A stretch of 64,000 nucleotides of DNA, taken from positions 483,005 to 547,004 of the forward strand of contig JACPTG010000001.1 in the NCBI GenBank assembly GCA_016192905.1. Reading direction: 5' to 3'. The notes below the pieces were generated by a model. That model made no database searches. It was not told the origin of the DNA and saw nothing but the letters and a program-made list of their open reading frames with translations. Source of the stretch: Candidatus Woesearchaeota archaeon (GTDB taxonomy: Archaea; Nanobdellota; Nanobdellia; Woesearchaeales; UBA10216). Shown here one piece after another: positions 41,991 through 50,300 of this stretch (position 1 is the first letter of the stretch; each line of letters begins with the position of its first letter). Both the position numbers and the translations under genes were made by a program.

Positions 41991-42696
41991 ATGAAGAAAG
42001 GAGCGGCCTTCCAAGTGCTGTTTTTCGTAGCCCTTACAATGGCGATTTTCCTTATGATAAGCAGCCAGAGGGGCAACCTTTTCCAGGCCTCTCAAGGTAA
42101 CCTTCAATTACGGGCCATACGATGTCCATCCCAGCCAAGCCAGCCACCTAAAAGTCGCATATTATGATTCCAGCAACGACCTCTGGATAAGCCAGCCAAG
42201 CAGCGTGGACGCCTCAGCCAGGAAAGTAACCGCTGAAATCCCGCATTTCTCACTCCTGGCCCTAATCCTCTCATGCGAACCTGATTCCAACGAAGAGCAA
42301 ATTGCCCAGCCATGCAACGACAGGATATGCGACCTTGACAAGGGCTGCCCTGAGAAACGCGCATTATACGGAAACAACCTCTTCAGCATCGCATACAAAG
42401 ACAGGCGAATGCGCCAGTGCTGCCCAATGACTGCCTTTGACACAGAGCCTGACAACTACCCTCGGATATATGACGACCTATTCTACGATTCCAGGCTTGC
42501 TGCGTACTGCGAAGTCATAGCATGCTCAAACAACGCCGACAACCCGCAGTACATCTGGGTATTCACAGGAAGGGAAAAGCGGGAGGAGGCTTACCTTGAC
42601 GGGGAATCAAGCCTATGCTGGGCCAAAAAGGGGCAGCCGGGAAACATAAGATTCAGAAACGTCTTCCTGGAAACAGGGTGTGGGCTCAATGTATAG
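41991..42696 (+). pseudogene. Pilus-cluster membrane-anchored protein with one-base frameshift
   Basis: The ATG at 41991 begins MKKGAAFQVLFFVALTMAIFLMISSQR, a pilin-like anchor. The frame then stops at a TGA near 42166. Shifting by one base at the G4 run 42070-42073 continues as TFSRPLKVTFNYGPYDVHP and onward to a stop at 42696, giving a soluble Cys-rich domain (CEPDSNEEQIAQPCNDRICDLDKGC). The order matches the pilin-like gene upstream. It follows the T2SSF gene by 1 nt. The shift is either a recent lesion or a homopolymer base-calling error. Confidence 0.6.
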
Positions 42697-42731
42697 AGTT
42701 AACAATCGTAAGTTTTATATATTTGAACATA

Positions 42732-42750
42732 TTACACATATTTACACATA
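42732..42750. promoter_or_regulatory. Direct repeat in the antitoxin promoter
   Basis: TTACACATA occurs at 42732-42740 and again at 42742-42750 (10-bp period), just upstream of a strong ribosome-binding site GGAGG. It is a plausible autoregulatory site for the antitoxin encoded next. Confidence 0.4.
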
Positions 42751-42766
42751 ATTGGAGGCTGAAAAC

Positions 42767-42991
42767 ATGACTACGATGACTTTGGCAATACCGTCAGAAC
42801 TAAAGGATAAGATGGAAAATTTTCCTGAAATGAACTGGTCTGAAGTAGCCCGGCAAGCATTTATGCAGAGAATAAAAGATTTGGAATTTTTAAGAAAATT
42901 CAAGTCTGACAGCACTCTAACTGAGGAAGACGCATTGAGATTAGGAAGAGACCTAAACAGAAATCTGGCCAAAAGATACAAAAAGGCTTAA
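42767..42991 (+). CDS. VapB-like antitoxin
   Basis: The protein is 74 residues from the ATG at 42767, which follows GGAGGCTGAAAAC, a good ribosome-binding site. The N-terminal strand/helix pattern TMTLAIPSELKDKMENF is typical of short archaeal antitoxins with a DNA-binding strand, and the C-terminal half (LEFLRKFKSDSTLTEEDALRLGRDLNRNLAKRY) is the toxin-binding helix. The downstream vapC is broken, so this is an orphan antitoxin. Confidence 0.65.
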   Translation: MTTMTLAIPSELKDKMENFPEMNWSEVARQAFMQRIKDLEFLRKFKSDSTLTEEDALRLGRDLNRNLAKRYKKA

Positions 42992-42993
42992 TC

Positions 42994-43163
42994 ATTGATT
43001 TAGTCATAGATTCAAATGTTCTTTTTGCAGCCTTGCTGAAAGAAAGCAGAACAGTCTACAGCTGAAGTATTGCGTTTTTCCTTTTAAGTCGGATAAGATT
43101 TTTGAAGAAAAACTCCAGGGCATAATTAACTTTATAAACCTGCCAGTTTTCTATCCCTTTTTT
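42994..43163 (+). pseudogene. Degraded vapC (PIN) toxin remnant
   Basis: Just after vapB, one frame reads LVIDSNVLFAALLKESRT, the first strand and catalytic Asp of a PIN domain, and stops at 43063-43065. A second frame from 43095 reads KIFEEKLQGIINFINLPVFYPFF, resembling a later PIN helix. The middle of the domain, with the other acidic residues, is missing. The toxin is inactive, and its tail runs into the carA start. Confidence 0.6.
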
Positions 43164-43164
43164 G

Positions 43165-44226
43165 ATGGACGCTTATATAGAGCTGGAAGACAGCACTAAA
43201 TTCTACGGCAAATCATTCGGGTCGGAAGAGGCGGCGGCAGGAGAAGTTGTCTTTAATACCGGAATGGTCGGGTATCCTGAAAGCCTCACCGACGCCAGCT
43301 ACAAGGGCCAGATACTGGTACTTACATATCCCCTTATAGGAAACTACGGCGTGCCAGGAGATGAAAAGGATGAACTCGGCCTCCTGGCCAATTTTGAATC
43401 CCCAAGAATACAGGTAAGGGGCCTGGTCGTTGCAGACTACTCAGCAAAATACAGCCACTGGAAAGCTGTAAGAAGCCTTGGAGACTGGCTGAAGGAGCAG
43501 CGAATCCCTGCCATAACAGGAGTTGACACCAGGGCGCTGACGAAAAAGCTGCGGGAGAAGGGAGTGATGCTCGGCGGAATTTCGGCAGACGGCAGCAGTC
43601 CTGAGCTAAAGGACCCGAACCTTGGAAATCTTGTCGCTGATGTTGCCGAGCCTGGAAGGATTATCTACAATGGCAGCGGCAGGAAGAAAATACTGCTGGT
43701 TGACTGCGGGGTAAAGAACAACATAATAAGATGCCTGGCTGCAAGAGGGCTGCAAGTGATTAGAGTGCCGTGGGACTATGATTTCCTAAAGGAAGATTTT
43801 GACGGGCTGGTGATAAGCAACGGGCCAGGAGACCCAAAGATGTGCAAAGCCACGATAAGAAATGTGGCGGCAGCCATGGGCAAGGAAGTGCCAACATTCG
43901 GAATATGCCTGGGGAACCAGATAATGGCGCTTGCAGCAGGAGGGGACACATACAAGCTGAAGTACGGGCACAGAAGCCAGAACCAGCCCTGCATAAACCG
44001 AAAAACAGGAAGGTGCTGCATAACCACGCAGAACCACGGGTATGCGGTTGACTTTAAATCAATGCCCTCTGGATGGGAAGAGCTGTTTGTGAATGCAAAC
44101 GATGGCACAAATGAAGGATTGAGGCACAGAAGCAAGCCTTTCATTTCCTGCCAATTCCACCCTGAGGCAACGCCTGGCCCCGTAGACACCCAATATTTGT
44201 TTGACGAGTTCCTGAGGATGCTGTAA
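43165..44226 (+). CDS. carA: Carbamoyl-phosphate synthase small subunit
   Basis: The protein is 353 residues from the ATG at 43165 (a TTG precedes). The N-terminal domain begins DAYIELEDSTKFYGKSFG and has TGMVGYPESLTDASYKGQ. The C-terminal glutamine amidotransferase domain has SNGPGDP, FGICLGNQ with the nucleophile Cys, and SCQFHPEATPGP with the His/Glu of the triad. It hydrolyses glutamine and passes ammonia to CarB. It is the first gene of a pyrimidine-directed cluster. Between carA and carB lie two Nudix genes, a GDPD gene and a homing endonuclease gene, an unusual separation. Confidence 0.95.
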   Translation: MDAYIELEDSTKFYGKSFGSEEAAAGEVVFNTGMVGYPESLTDASYKGQILVLTYPLIGNYGVPGDEKDELGLLANFESPRIQVRGLVVADYSAKYSHWKAVRSLGDWLKEQRIPAITGVDTRALTKKLREKGVMLGGISADGSSPELKDPNLGNLVADVAEPGRIIYNGSGRKKILLVDCGVKNNIIRCLAARGLQVIRVPWDYDFLKEDFDGLVISNGPGDPKMCKATIRNVAAAMGKEVPTFGICLGNQIMALAAGGDTYKLKYGHRSQNQPCINRKTGRCCITTQNHGYAVDFKSMPSGWEELFVNANDGTNEGLRHRSKPFISCQFHPEATPGPVDTQYLFDEFLRML

Positions 44227-44228
44227 AA

Positions 44229-44741
44229 ATGGAAGAGATCGTAGACATAGTTGATGAGAACGACAGGTTTGTACGGAAGGCGACAAGGGATGAGATGATG
44301 GAGAAAGGCCTCCTCCACAGGGCTGCCAGGGTGATAGTCGTGAATGGCAAGGGAGAATATCTCGTGCATAAAAGGGCTGCTGCCAAAAAAATATACCCTG
44401 GAAGGTGGGACATAGGTATTGCAGAAACGCTTGTTTCAGGAGAAGGATACGAAGCAGCAGCAATAAGAGGCCTTGCAGAAGAGCTCGGAATACACGGAGT
44501 GTCAAACATGGAACTCAAGAGTTCGCTGCTGTTCAAGCTCAGGTATGCCTCAGAAATCAACAATGCATGGCTTAAGGTCTATGAGATAACCTATGACGGC
44601 GCCATAACTCCGCAGGCTGATGAAATAGAAGCTGTACAGTTTCTCCCTCTTAATGGTGTGATTGAGCTTTCCAAAGGCGATAATTTTTCGCCATCAGGAA
44701 AATTTGTGCTGGACAATTACCTGGAGGTGGGGCCTTATTGA
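44229..44741 (+). CDS. Nudix hydrolase 1 (IDI/MutT-like)
   Basis: The 170-residue protein begins EEIVDIVDENDRFVRKATRDEM and has the Nudix segment SGEGYEAAAIRGLAEELGI. The canonical RExxEE is RGxxEE here, so one catalytic Glu is replaced by Gly. The opening D-E-x-D and H-R-A-A features resemble the isopentenyl-diphosphate isomerase branch of Nudix proteins. It starts 2 nt after carA. A paralogue with an intact box lies at 45557. The substrate is unknown; nucleotide housekeeping or isoprenoid functions are both possible. Confidence 0.8.
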   Translation: MEEIVDIVDENDRFVRKATRDEMMEKGLLHRAARVIVVNGKGEYLVHKRAAAKKIYPGRWDIGIAETLVSGEGYEAAAIRGLAEELGIHGVSNMELKSSLLFKLRYASEINNAWLKVYEITYDGAITPQADEIEAVQFLPLNGVIELSKGDNFSPSGKFVLDNYLEVGPY

Positions 44742-44747
44742 AAGTCC

Positions 44748-44856
44748 GGCATTTAAACTAAAAAGTAGCAGGCTGTGGCTACCCCTATTTGGAAACTCCC
44801 TTCGGGAAACCGGAGGATTCAACGCAACAGCTTCGTGTACTGTAGCCAAAACAAGA
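44748..44856 (+). repeat. Structured repeat element, copy 2
   Basis: It shares the TTTAAACTAAAAAGTAGCAG opening, the TTTGG-to-TTCG hairpin region and the CTTCGTGTACTGTAG end with 33390-33500. GGCTAC (44777-44782) pairs with GTAGCC (44842-44847). GGCTG (44771-44775) can also pair with CAGCC (44869-44873), right beside the ribosome-binding site GGAGG (44874-44878) of the GDPD gene, which would make it a leader affecting translation. This is structural inference. Confidence 0.6.
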
Positions 44857-44885
44857 AAATTTTCAATGCAGCCGGAGGTGAAGAA

Positions 44886-45560
44886 ATGACATTATCCATA
44901 AGCCACAGGGGAGCTGGCTACCTTGAGCCTGAAAACACCCTGCGGGGCATACGAAAGGCAATAGAGCTTAAGGCTGACTATGCTGAAGTTGACGTCAGGC
45001 TGACAAAGGACCGGAAGCTTGCGGTGATACACGACGAGACAGTGGAGCGCACAACAAACGGCAGAGGGCTGGTGAGGGAAATGACTTTAAAACAGCTGCA
45101 AAAGCTGGATGCAGGCAAAGGCGATAGAATACCTGCGCTTGAGGAAGTCCTTGCCGAAGCGAAAGGCAGGATAAAACTGCTTGTTGAACTTAAGGAGGAA
45201 GGGCTGGAGCAGCAGGCGGTTGATGCGATTGAGAAAAGCGGATTTAAAGACGCGGCTATAATCTCCTCCCTAGCCCAACTGCTAAGGAGAGTGAGGCAGA
45301 TAAGCAAGCTGAAAACAGGGCTGATTTTTCTGGGGGCGGACTGGAACGTAGAGCTTGCCGCAAAGCTCGGGGCATCATTAGCATTGCCAAACTTCCACTA
45401 TACTGAGCGCGGGCTGATTGTAAAAGCCCACAACGCTGGGCTGGAAGTTTTCACCGGGAACTGCGACAGCGAATATGACGTACGAATCATGAAGGCAATA
45501 GGCGCTGATGCGATATCGAGCAACAGGCCGGACATGCTCGTGAGGATGCTTTCAAAATGA
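44886..45560 (+). CDS. Glycerophosphodiester phosphodiesterase
   Basis: The protein has 224 residues from the ATG at 44886; the ORF reads through from upstream, but GGAGG 7 nt before this ATG decides the start. The GDPD barrel motifs are HRGAGYLEPENT, EVDVRLTKDRKLAVIHDETVERTTNG and the late EVFTGNCDSEYDVRIMKAIGADAISSN. The enzyme cuts glycerophosphodiesters into glycerol-3-phosphate (or -1-phosphate) and an alcohol. It overlaps the second Nudix gene by 4 nt. A GDPD gene inside a car operon is unusual. Confidence 0.88.
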   Translation: MTLSISHRGAGYLEPENTLRGIRKAIELKADYAEVDVRLTKDRKLAVIHDETVERTTNGRGLVREMTLKQLQKLDAGKGDRIPALEEVLAEAKGRIKLLVELKEEGLEQQAVDAIEKSGFKDAAIISSLAQLLRRVRQISKLKTGLIFLGADWNVELAAKLGASLALPNFHYTERGLIVKAHNAGLEVFTGNCDSEYDVRIMKAIGADAISSNRPDMLVRMLSK

Positions 45561-46087
45561 AAGAGGAATACCTTGACATTGTGGACGAGGAGGATAATGT
45601 AGTAAGGCAGGCCACCTGGAAGGAGATGATGGACCGCAAGCTGCTACACAGGACGGCTAACGTATTTGTGCTCAATTCAAAAGGCGAGCTGTTCGTCCAC
45701 AGAAGGGCAGAGCACCTCAGGCTTTACCCAGGCCTGTGGGATGTTAAAGTAGGGGGTTCTGTAAGGGCCGGGGAAAGCTATGAAGATGCAGGAAAAAGGG
45801 AGGTCATGGAGGAAACCGGAGCAACAAATGTCAAACTGACAGAAATTTTCAGGATAAAGTACAGGAAACCAGAGCACAATGTCAACAGGTGCGTGTTCAA
45901 GTGCGTTTACGACGGAAAGATAAAAATTGACGAGACGGAAGTTGCTGAGGGGAAGTTCACAAGCATTGATGATGCAAAAAAGATGATGGCTGACGGGAAA
46001 CTTTCACCTTCGGCAACTGATGTATTTATGCGATTTTTGAGGCAAAACAAAAATGACCAAAATCCGGAAAATTTACGGAAAAATTAG
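45557..46087 (+). CDS. Nudix hydrolase 2 (IDI/MutT-like)
   Basis: The 176-residue protein is a paralogue of the Nudix protein at 44229 (shared MxxxxLxxIVDExD opening and HRTAN...VHRRAE...YPGLWDVKVGGSV block). Here the Nudix box is complete: AGESYEDAGKREVMEETGAT. It overlaps the GDPD gene by 4 nt. The C-terminal tail (residues about 165-176) is basic and Asn-rich and may be extra. The substrate is unknown. Confidence 0.85.
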   Translation: MKEEYLDIVDEEDNVVRQATWKEMMDRKLLHRTANVFVLNSKGELFVHRRAEHLRLYPGLWDVKVGGSVRAGESYEDAGKREVMEETGATNVKLTEIFRIKYRKPEHNVNRCVFKCVYDGKIKIDETEVAEGKFTSIDDAKKMMADGKLSPSATDVFMRFLRQNKNDQNPENLRKN

Positions 46088-46149
46088 CACTGGACACTGG
46101 ACAAGTGCCCCCCTAAGCTTTATTAAGGGCTGTTTTTCAAGCTGTGTTG

Positions 46150-46292
46150 CGCTTCGGGCGCACGCAGAGCTGCTAAATTATGATTTTCCCCCCTTTGCGG
46201 GTCGGCCTGACAACCTAAAATCAATTATGCAGCTCTGCTTAACGCGCCCTTCGCTTCAGAACCAGAGTTCCTTCAGAGTGGAAGGAACTCTT
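46150..46292 (+). repeat. Two strong hairpins upstream of the homing endonuclease gene
   Basis: GCAGAGCTGC (46164-46173) pairs exactly with GCAGCTCTGC (46229-46238), and the arms extend inward through ATGATTTT/AAAATCA and outward through GGGCGC, giving a long imperfect stem. A second hairpin, GAGTTCCTTC (46265-46274) with GAAGGAACTC (46281-46290), has a perfect 10-bp stem and a 6-nt loop. They precede the GGAGG of the endonuclease gene and may be part of the mobile unit or control its expression. The remaining bases of 46088-46322 show no gene. Confidence 0.6.
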
Positions 46293-46322
46293 ACAAAAGC
46301 TAATAGTTCTGGAGGCAATAAA

Positions 46323-47342
46323 ATGAAAAACGATTTTGAAATACATTTTTGGGAACTATCAGAAAGAGTAAGATTGCACATTAATGATGAATACTTAAAA
46401 AATCTTTTTGACAAAGCATCGGATGGAGGTTTGTATAAACTTGCTAAAACCCTTAATATTTCCTATCCGTTTATTATCGCTTTAAGACGAGGCGTTTATA
46501 GTATTCCAAGTAAGATTTTGGTTCAACTTGCTATAGAAGCTAATGAAGACCTTTATTCAATTGAGGACCAAATCAAAGAAATAGGAACACGAGCTGGAAC
46601 TAAATGCAAAATCAAATTCCCTATTAAGACAACTTCTCAAATGGCCTCCCTAGTTGGCCATGTTTTTGGCGATGGATATATTGGAAACAAAAAGCGGCAA
46701 TTTGAATATTGTAATGACAATATTAATCTTCTTAATGAAGTTAGGGAAAATGTTAAAATAATTTTTGGATTAGATCCAATGACCGAAAGAATAAATAGAA
46801 TAGGCTATCCCACAATAGTTGGAGAAGTGCTTGTAAAATTCGGGGCACATTTTTCGCCTAAAATAAGATCTGAAAAGCTTGTTCCAGAATGGGTAAAGTT
46901 TGGCTCAATAGAATATAAGAGAGCATTTATTAGGTCTCTTTTCAATGACGACGGATCCGTTCTTTTTTCAGAAAATTACAAAGCGAAAGGCGTAAATTAT
47001 TATCAAATTCGCCATAAAGATTTAACTGAAACTTCACAACAGTTGCTTCAGGAAATAAAGGAAATGCTTGAAGATTTTGATGTTTTTTCAGGAAAACCTC
47101 ACACAAGAAACACTTATGTTAGCCACGGCGAAGAACATACCATCAGTTATATAAATATAACAAATACTGCCAGCATTATTAATTTTCATAACCGAATAGG
47201 ATTAGCAGAAGGGAATAAGTTCAACAGACTTAAAAAAATAATTAAAAGAGATGGAGGAATAGTGCTAAAAGATAAACCAAAAAAGGTTTTAGTGCTTGGA
47301 AGTGGCGCATTGAAGATTGGAGAGGCCGGCGAGAGTGCCTGA
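46323..47342 (+). CDS. LAGLIDADG homing endonuclease, reading in frame into carB
   Basis: The ATG at 46323 follows CTGGAGGCAATAAA (strong ribosome-binding site) and opens a 339-codon frame. Residues about 37-62 look like a helix-turn-helix (LAKTLNISYPFIIALRRG). Two LAGLIDADG-type motifs are at 109-121 (SLVGHVFGDGYIG) and 200-213 (RAFIRSLFNDDGSV). The gene is much AT-richer than its neighbours, a sign of transfer. Its frame runs without a stop into the carB 5' exon, and the TGA inside the carB intron ends it. Before splicing the protein would carry the first CarB residues at its end; after splicing an endonuclease-CarB fusion is theoretically possible. The upstream 90 codons are not conserved and overlap the Nudix gene. 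Confidence 0.85.
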   Translation: MKNDFEIHFWELSERVRLHINDEYLKNLFDKASDGGLYKLAKTLNISYPFIIALRRGVYSIPSKILVQLAIEANEDLYSIEDQIKEIGTRAGTKCKIKFPIKTTSQMASLVGHVFGDGYIGNKKRQFEYCNDNINLLNEVRENVKIIFGLDPMTERINRIGYPTIVGEVLVKFGAHFSPKIRSEKLVPEWVKFGSIEYKRAFIRSLFNDDGSVLFSENYKAKGVNYYQIRHKDLTETSQQLLQEIKEMLEDFDVFSGKPHTRNTYVSHGEEHTISYINITNTASIINFHNRIGLAEGNKFNRLKKIIKRDGGIVLKDKPKKVLVLGSGALKIGEAGESA

Positions 47343-50300
47343 AAGCACCGCCATTTCGACTACTCCGGTTCACAGTGCATAAAAGCACTTAAAGAAGAAG
47401 GCATAAATGTAATTTTGGTAAATGGCAATATAGCAACAAGGCAAACTGACCCTGGAATGGCGGACAGGATTTATTTCTTACCCATTACTCTTTTTTTTGT
47501 CGAAAAAATCATCGAAAAAGAAAGGCCTGATGGAATCCTGCTGAGTTTCGGCGGGCAAACCGCTTTGAACTGCGGCGTTGAGCTTTATGACAATGGGGTT
47601 TTTGAAAAATACGGGGTCAAGGTTTTAGGCACCCCGGTTGAAGCGATAAAGGCAACTGAAGACCGCGAGCTGTTTTCCATGAAACTTGCCGAAATAAATC
47701 TTAAGAGCCCAAAAAGCTTTGCTGTAAGGAAAGTCGAAGATGCTGTCAAGGCAGGCGACAAGATAGGATTTCCAGTCATAATCAGGGCCGCATATGCCCT
47801 TGGAGGGCTGGGAAGCGCCATATGCAGGAATGAAGAGGGACTGGCTGACGCGGCGGGAAAAGCATTTGCCCACTCCAAACAAATACTGGTAGAGGAATAC
47901 CTTGAGCACTGGAAAGAAATCGAGTATGAGGTTGTCCGGGACTCAATGGACAACTGCATAACCGTATGCAACATGGAAAACCTTGACCCAATGGGAATCC
48001 ACACAGGAGAAAGCATTGTGGTAGCGCCATCACAGACATTAACAAATTCCGAATACCACAAGCTAAGGGAAATATCAATAAGGCTGGTAAGGCACATTGG
48101 AATAGTCGGGGAATGCAATGTGCAATTTGCCCTCGACCCCAAGTCAGAGGACTACAGGATAATCGAGGTCAATGCAAGGCTTTCAAGAAGCTCGGCGCTC
48201 GCCTCAAAAGCAACGGGATACCCGCTGGCATTCGTGGCTGCAAAGCTCGCGCTAGGATACGGCCTGACAGAAATACAGAATTCCATAACAAAATCCACCA
48301 CCGCCTGCTTTGAGCCAGCACTTGATTACATAGTCGTGAAGATGCCAAGATGGGACATGAAGAAATTCCGCCAGGTGTCCAGGAACATCGGAAGCTCAAT
48401 GAAATCGGTCGGGGAGGTGATGGCTATAGGCAGAAAATTCGAGGAAGCCCTCCAGAAGGCAATAAGGATGCTGGACATTGGCGCGCAGGGACTGGTCTGC
48501 AACAGGGACAACTACAAGAGCCTTGACGTTGAAAAAGAGCTGGCAAATCCCACAGACGAGAGGATATTTGCAATTGCGGAAGCCCTGAATAAAGGATATC
48601 CTGTGGAAAAAATTTCTGAATTAACAGGGATTGACAAGTGGTTCCTTGGAAAAATGGAAAACGTAACAGAAATGGAAAAGCAGCTTTCAACCGCCGGAAA
48701 ACTTGAAAACCTCCGCAATGGCGACATTCTGAAGGCAAAGCAGCTTGGCTTTTCAGACAAGCAGATTTCAATCCTTCTGCAATGCTCCCATGCGGATGTC
48801 AGGAAATACAGGGATAAACTGGGAATCAGGCCGTTTGTAAAGCAAATAGACACACTTGCCGCAGAATACCCTGCAAAAACCAACTACCTCTACCTTACAT
48901 ACAACAGCATCGAAGACGACATAAAATCTGGAGCTGAGAGGAAAGTGATAGTGCTGGGCTCGGGCGTGTACAGGATAGGCAGCTCCGTGGAATTTGACTG
49001 GTGCTGCGTAAACTCAGCCCTTACACTCAGGGAGCTGGGATACGGCACAATAATGATAAACTACAACCCGGAAACAGTGAGCACTGACTACGACATGTGC
49101 GACAAGCTTTACTTTGACGAAATATCATTCGAGACAATCGCTGAGATATACGAAAAGGAAAAACCTGAAGGCGTCATTATCTCAATGGGCGGGCAAATAC
49201 CAAACAACATGGCAATGAAACTCAGTGAGGCAGGGATAAAAATACTTGGAACCAAGGCACGCAGCATTGACGCAGCAGAGGACAGGCACAAGTTCTCAAA
49301 ACTCCTGGATGAACTGGGAATACCACAGCCAAAATGGAGGGAGCTGACAAACTTTGAGGAAGCCAAGAAATTTGCAGCCAATGCGGGGTATCCTGTGCTT
49401 GTAAGGCCCTCCTATGTGCTCAGCGGAGCCGCGATGAGCGTCGCCTTCAACGACGAAGACCTTGAAACGTACCTTACCAGGGCATCAAAAGTAAACAGGG
49501 AACATCCAGTGGTAATAAGCAAATTCATGGTAAACTCAAAGGAAATTGAAATTGACGCCGTCGCATATGAAGGCAACCTGATTGCAGAAGCCATAACAGA
49601 GCACGTTGAAAACGCAGGAGTCCATTCCGGAGATGCCACAATGATTTACCCGGCAGCCGGGCTGTACCCTGAAACTGTTGAAAAGGTGAGGACAATCGCA
49701 GCATTGATAGCTGAGAAGCTGAAAATAACCGGGCCCTTCAACATACAATTCCTGGCCAAGGACAATGAGGTAATGGTAATAGAATGCAACCTGAGGGCGA
49801 GCAGAAGCTTCCCCTTTGTCTCAAAGGTAAAAAAGAGCAACATGATAGCAATAGCAACAAATGCGATAATGGGAAGGAAAATCCAGGAGGAAGCAAAGAG
49901 CATGGAGTATTTCGGCGTAAAATCGCCGCAGTTCTCCTTTTCAAGGCTGAAAGGGGCTGACCCGGTCCTAAGCGTTGAGATGGCGTCAACAGGCGAAGTT
50001 GCCTGCCTTGGGAGAAACGCGCATGACGCCTTCCTTAAGGCAACGATAGCCGCGGGCCTTAAAATGCAGCTGCTGCAAAACGGCGAAGAAAACCAAGGCC
50101 CGAAAAATGTGCTCTTAAGCATCGGCGGCAGCGAGAACAAGGAGAGATTCCTGGAACACTCAAGAAAGCTTGCTGACCTGGGGTTCAATGTTTATGCAAC
50201 CGACAATACCTCACAGTTCCTGGCAGAAAATGGGGTCAAAAACTTGATGCTGCACAAGGTCAGAGAGCAGAAATCGCCAAACATAATGGAGTACCTTAAC

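Noticed and set aside
46053-46322. N-terminal 90 codons of the long frame ahead of the endonuclease
   Set aside because: They overlap the Nudix gene end and the hairpin region, have no protein-like pattern, and a strong ribosome-binding site with ATG lies at 46323.
46088-47261. Group I intron holding the endonuclease gene
   Set aside because: Hairpins precede the gene, but I could not place the paired core elements (P3-P8) or conserved P7 strands, and only a few bases separate the endonuclease motif end from the carB start.
47334-47354. Programmed ribosomal bypassing or a sequencing error as explanation for the carB insert
   Set aside because: A random error would not insert 21 nt with self-complementary ends placed exactly at BHB cleavage positions. 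Bypassing usually needs matched take-off and landing codons, which are not present (GAG before, CAT at the end). The intron reading is simpler, though only RNA data would prove it.
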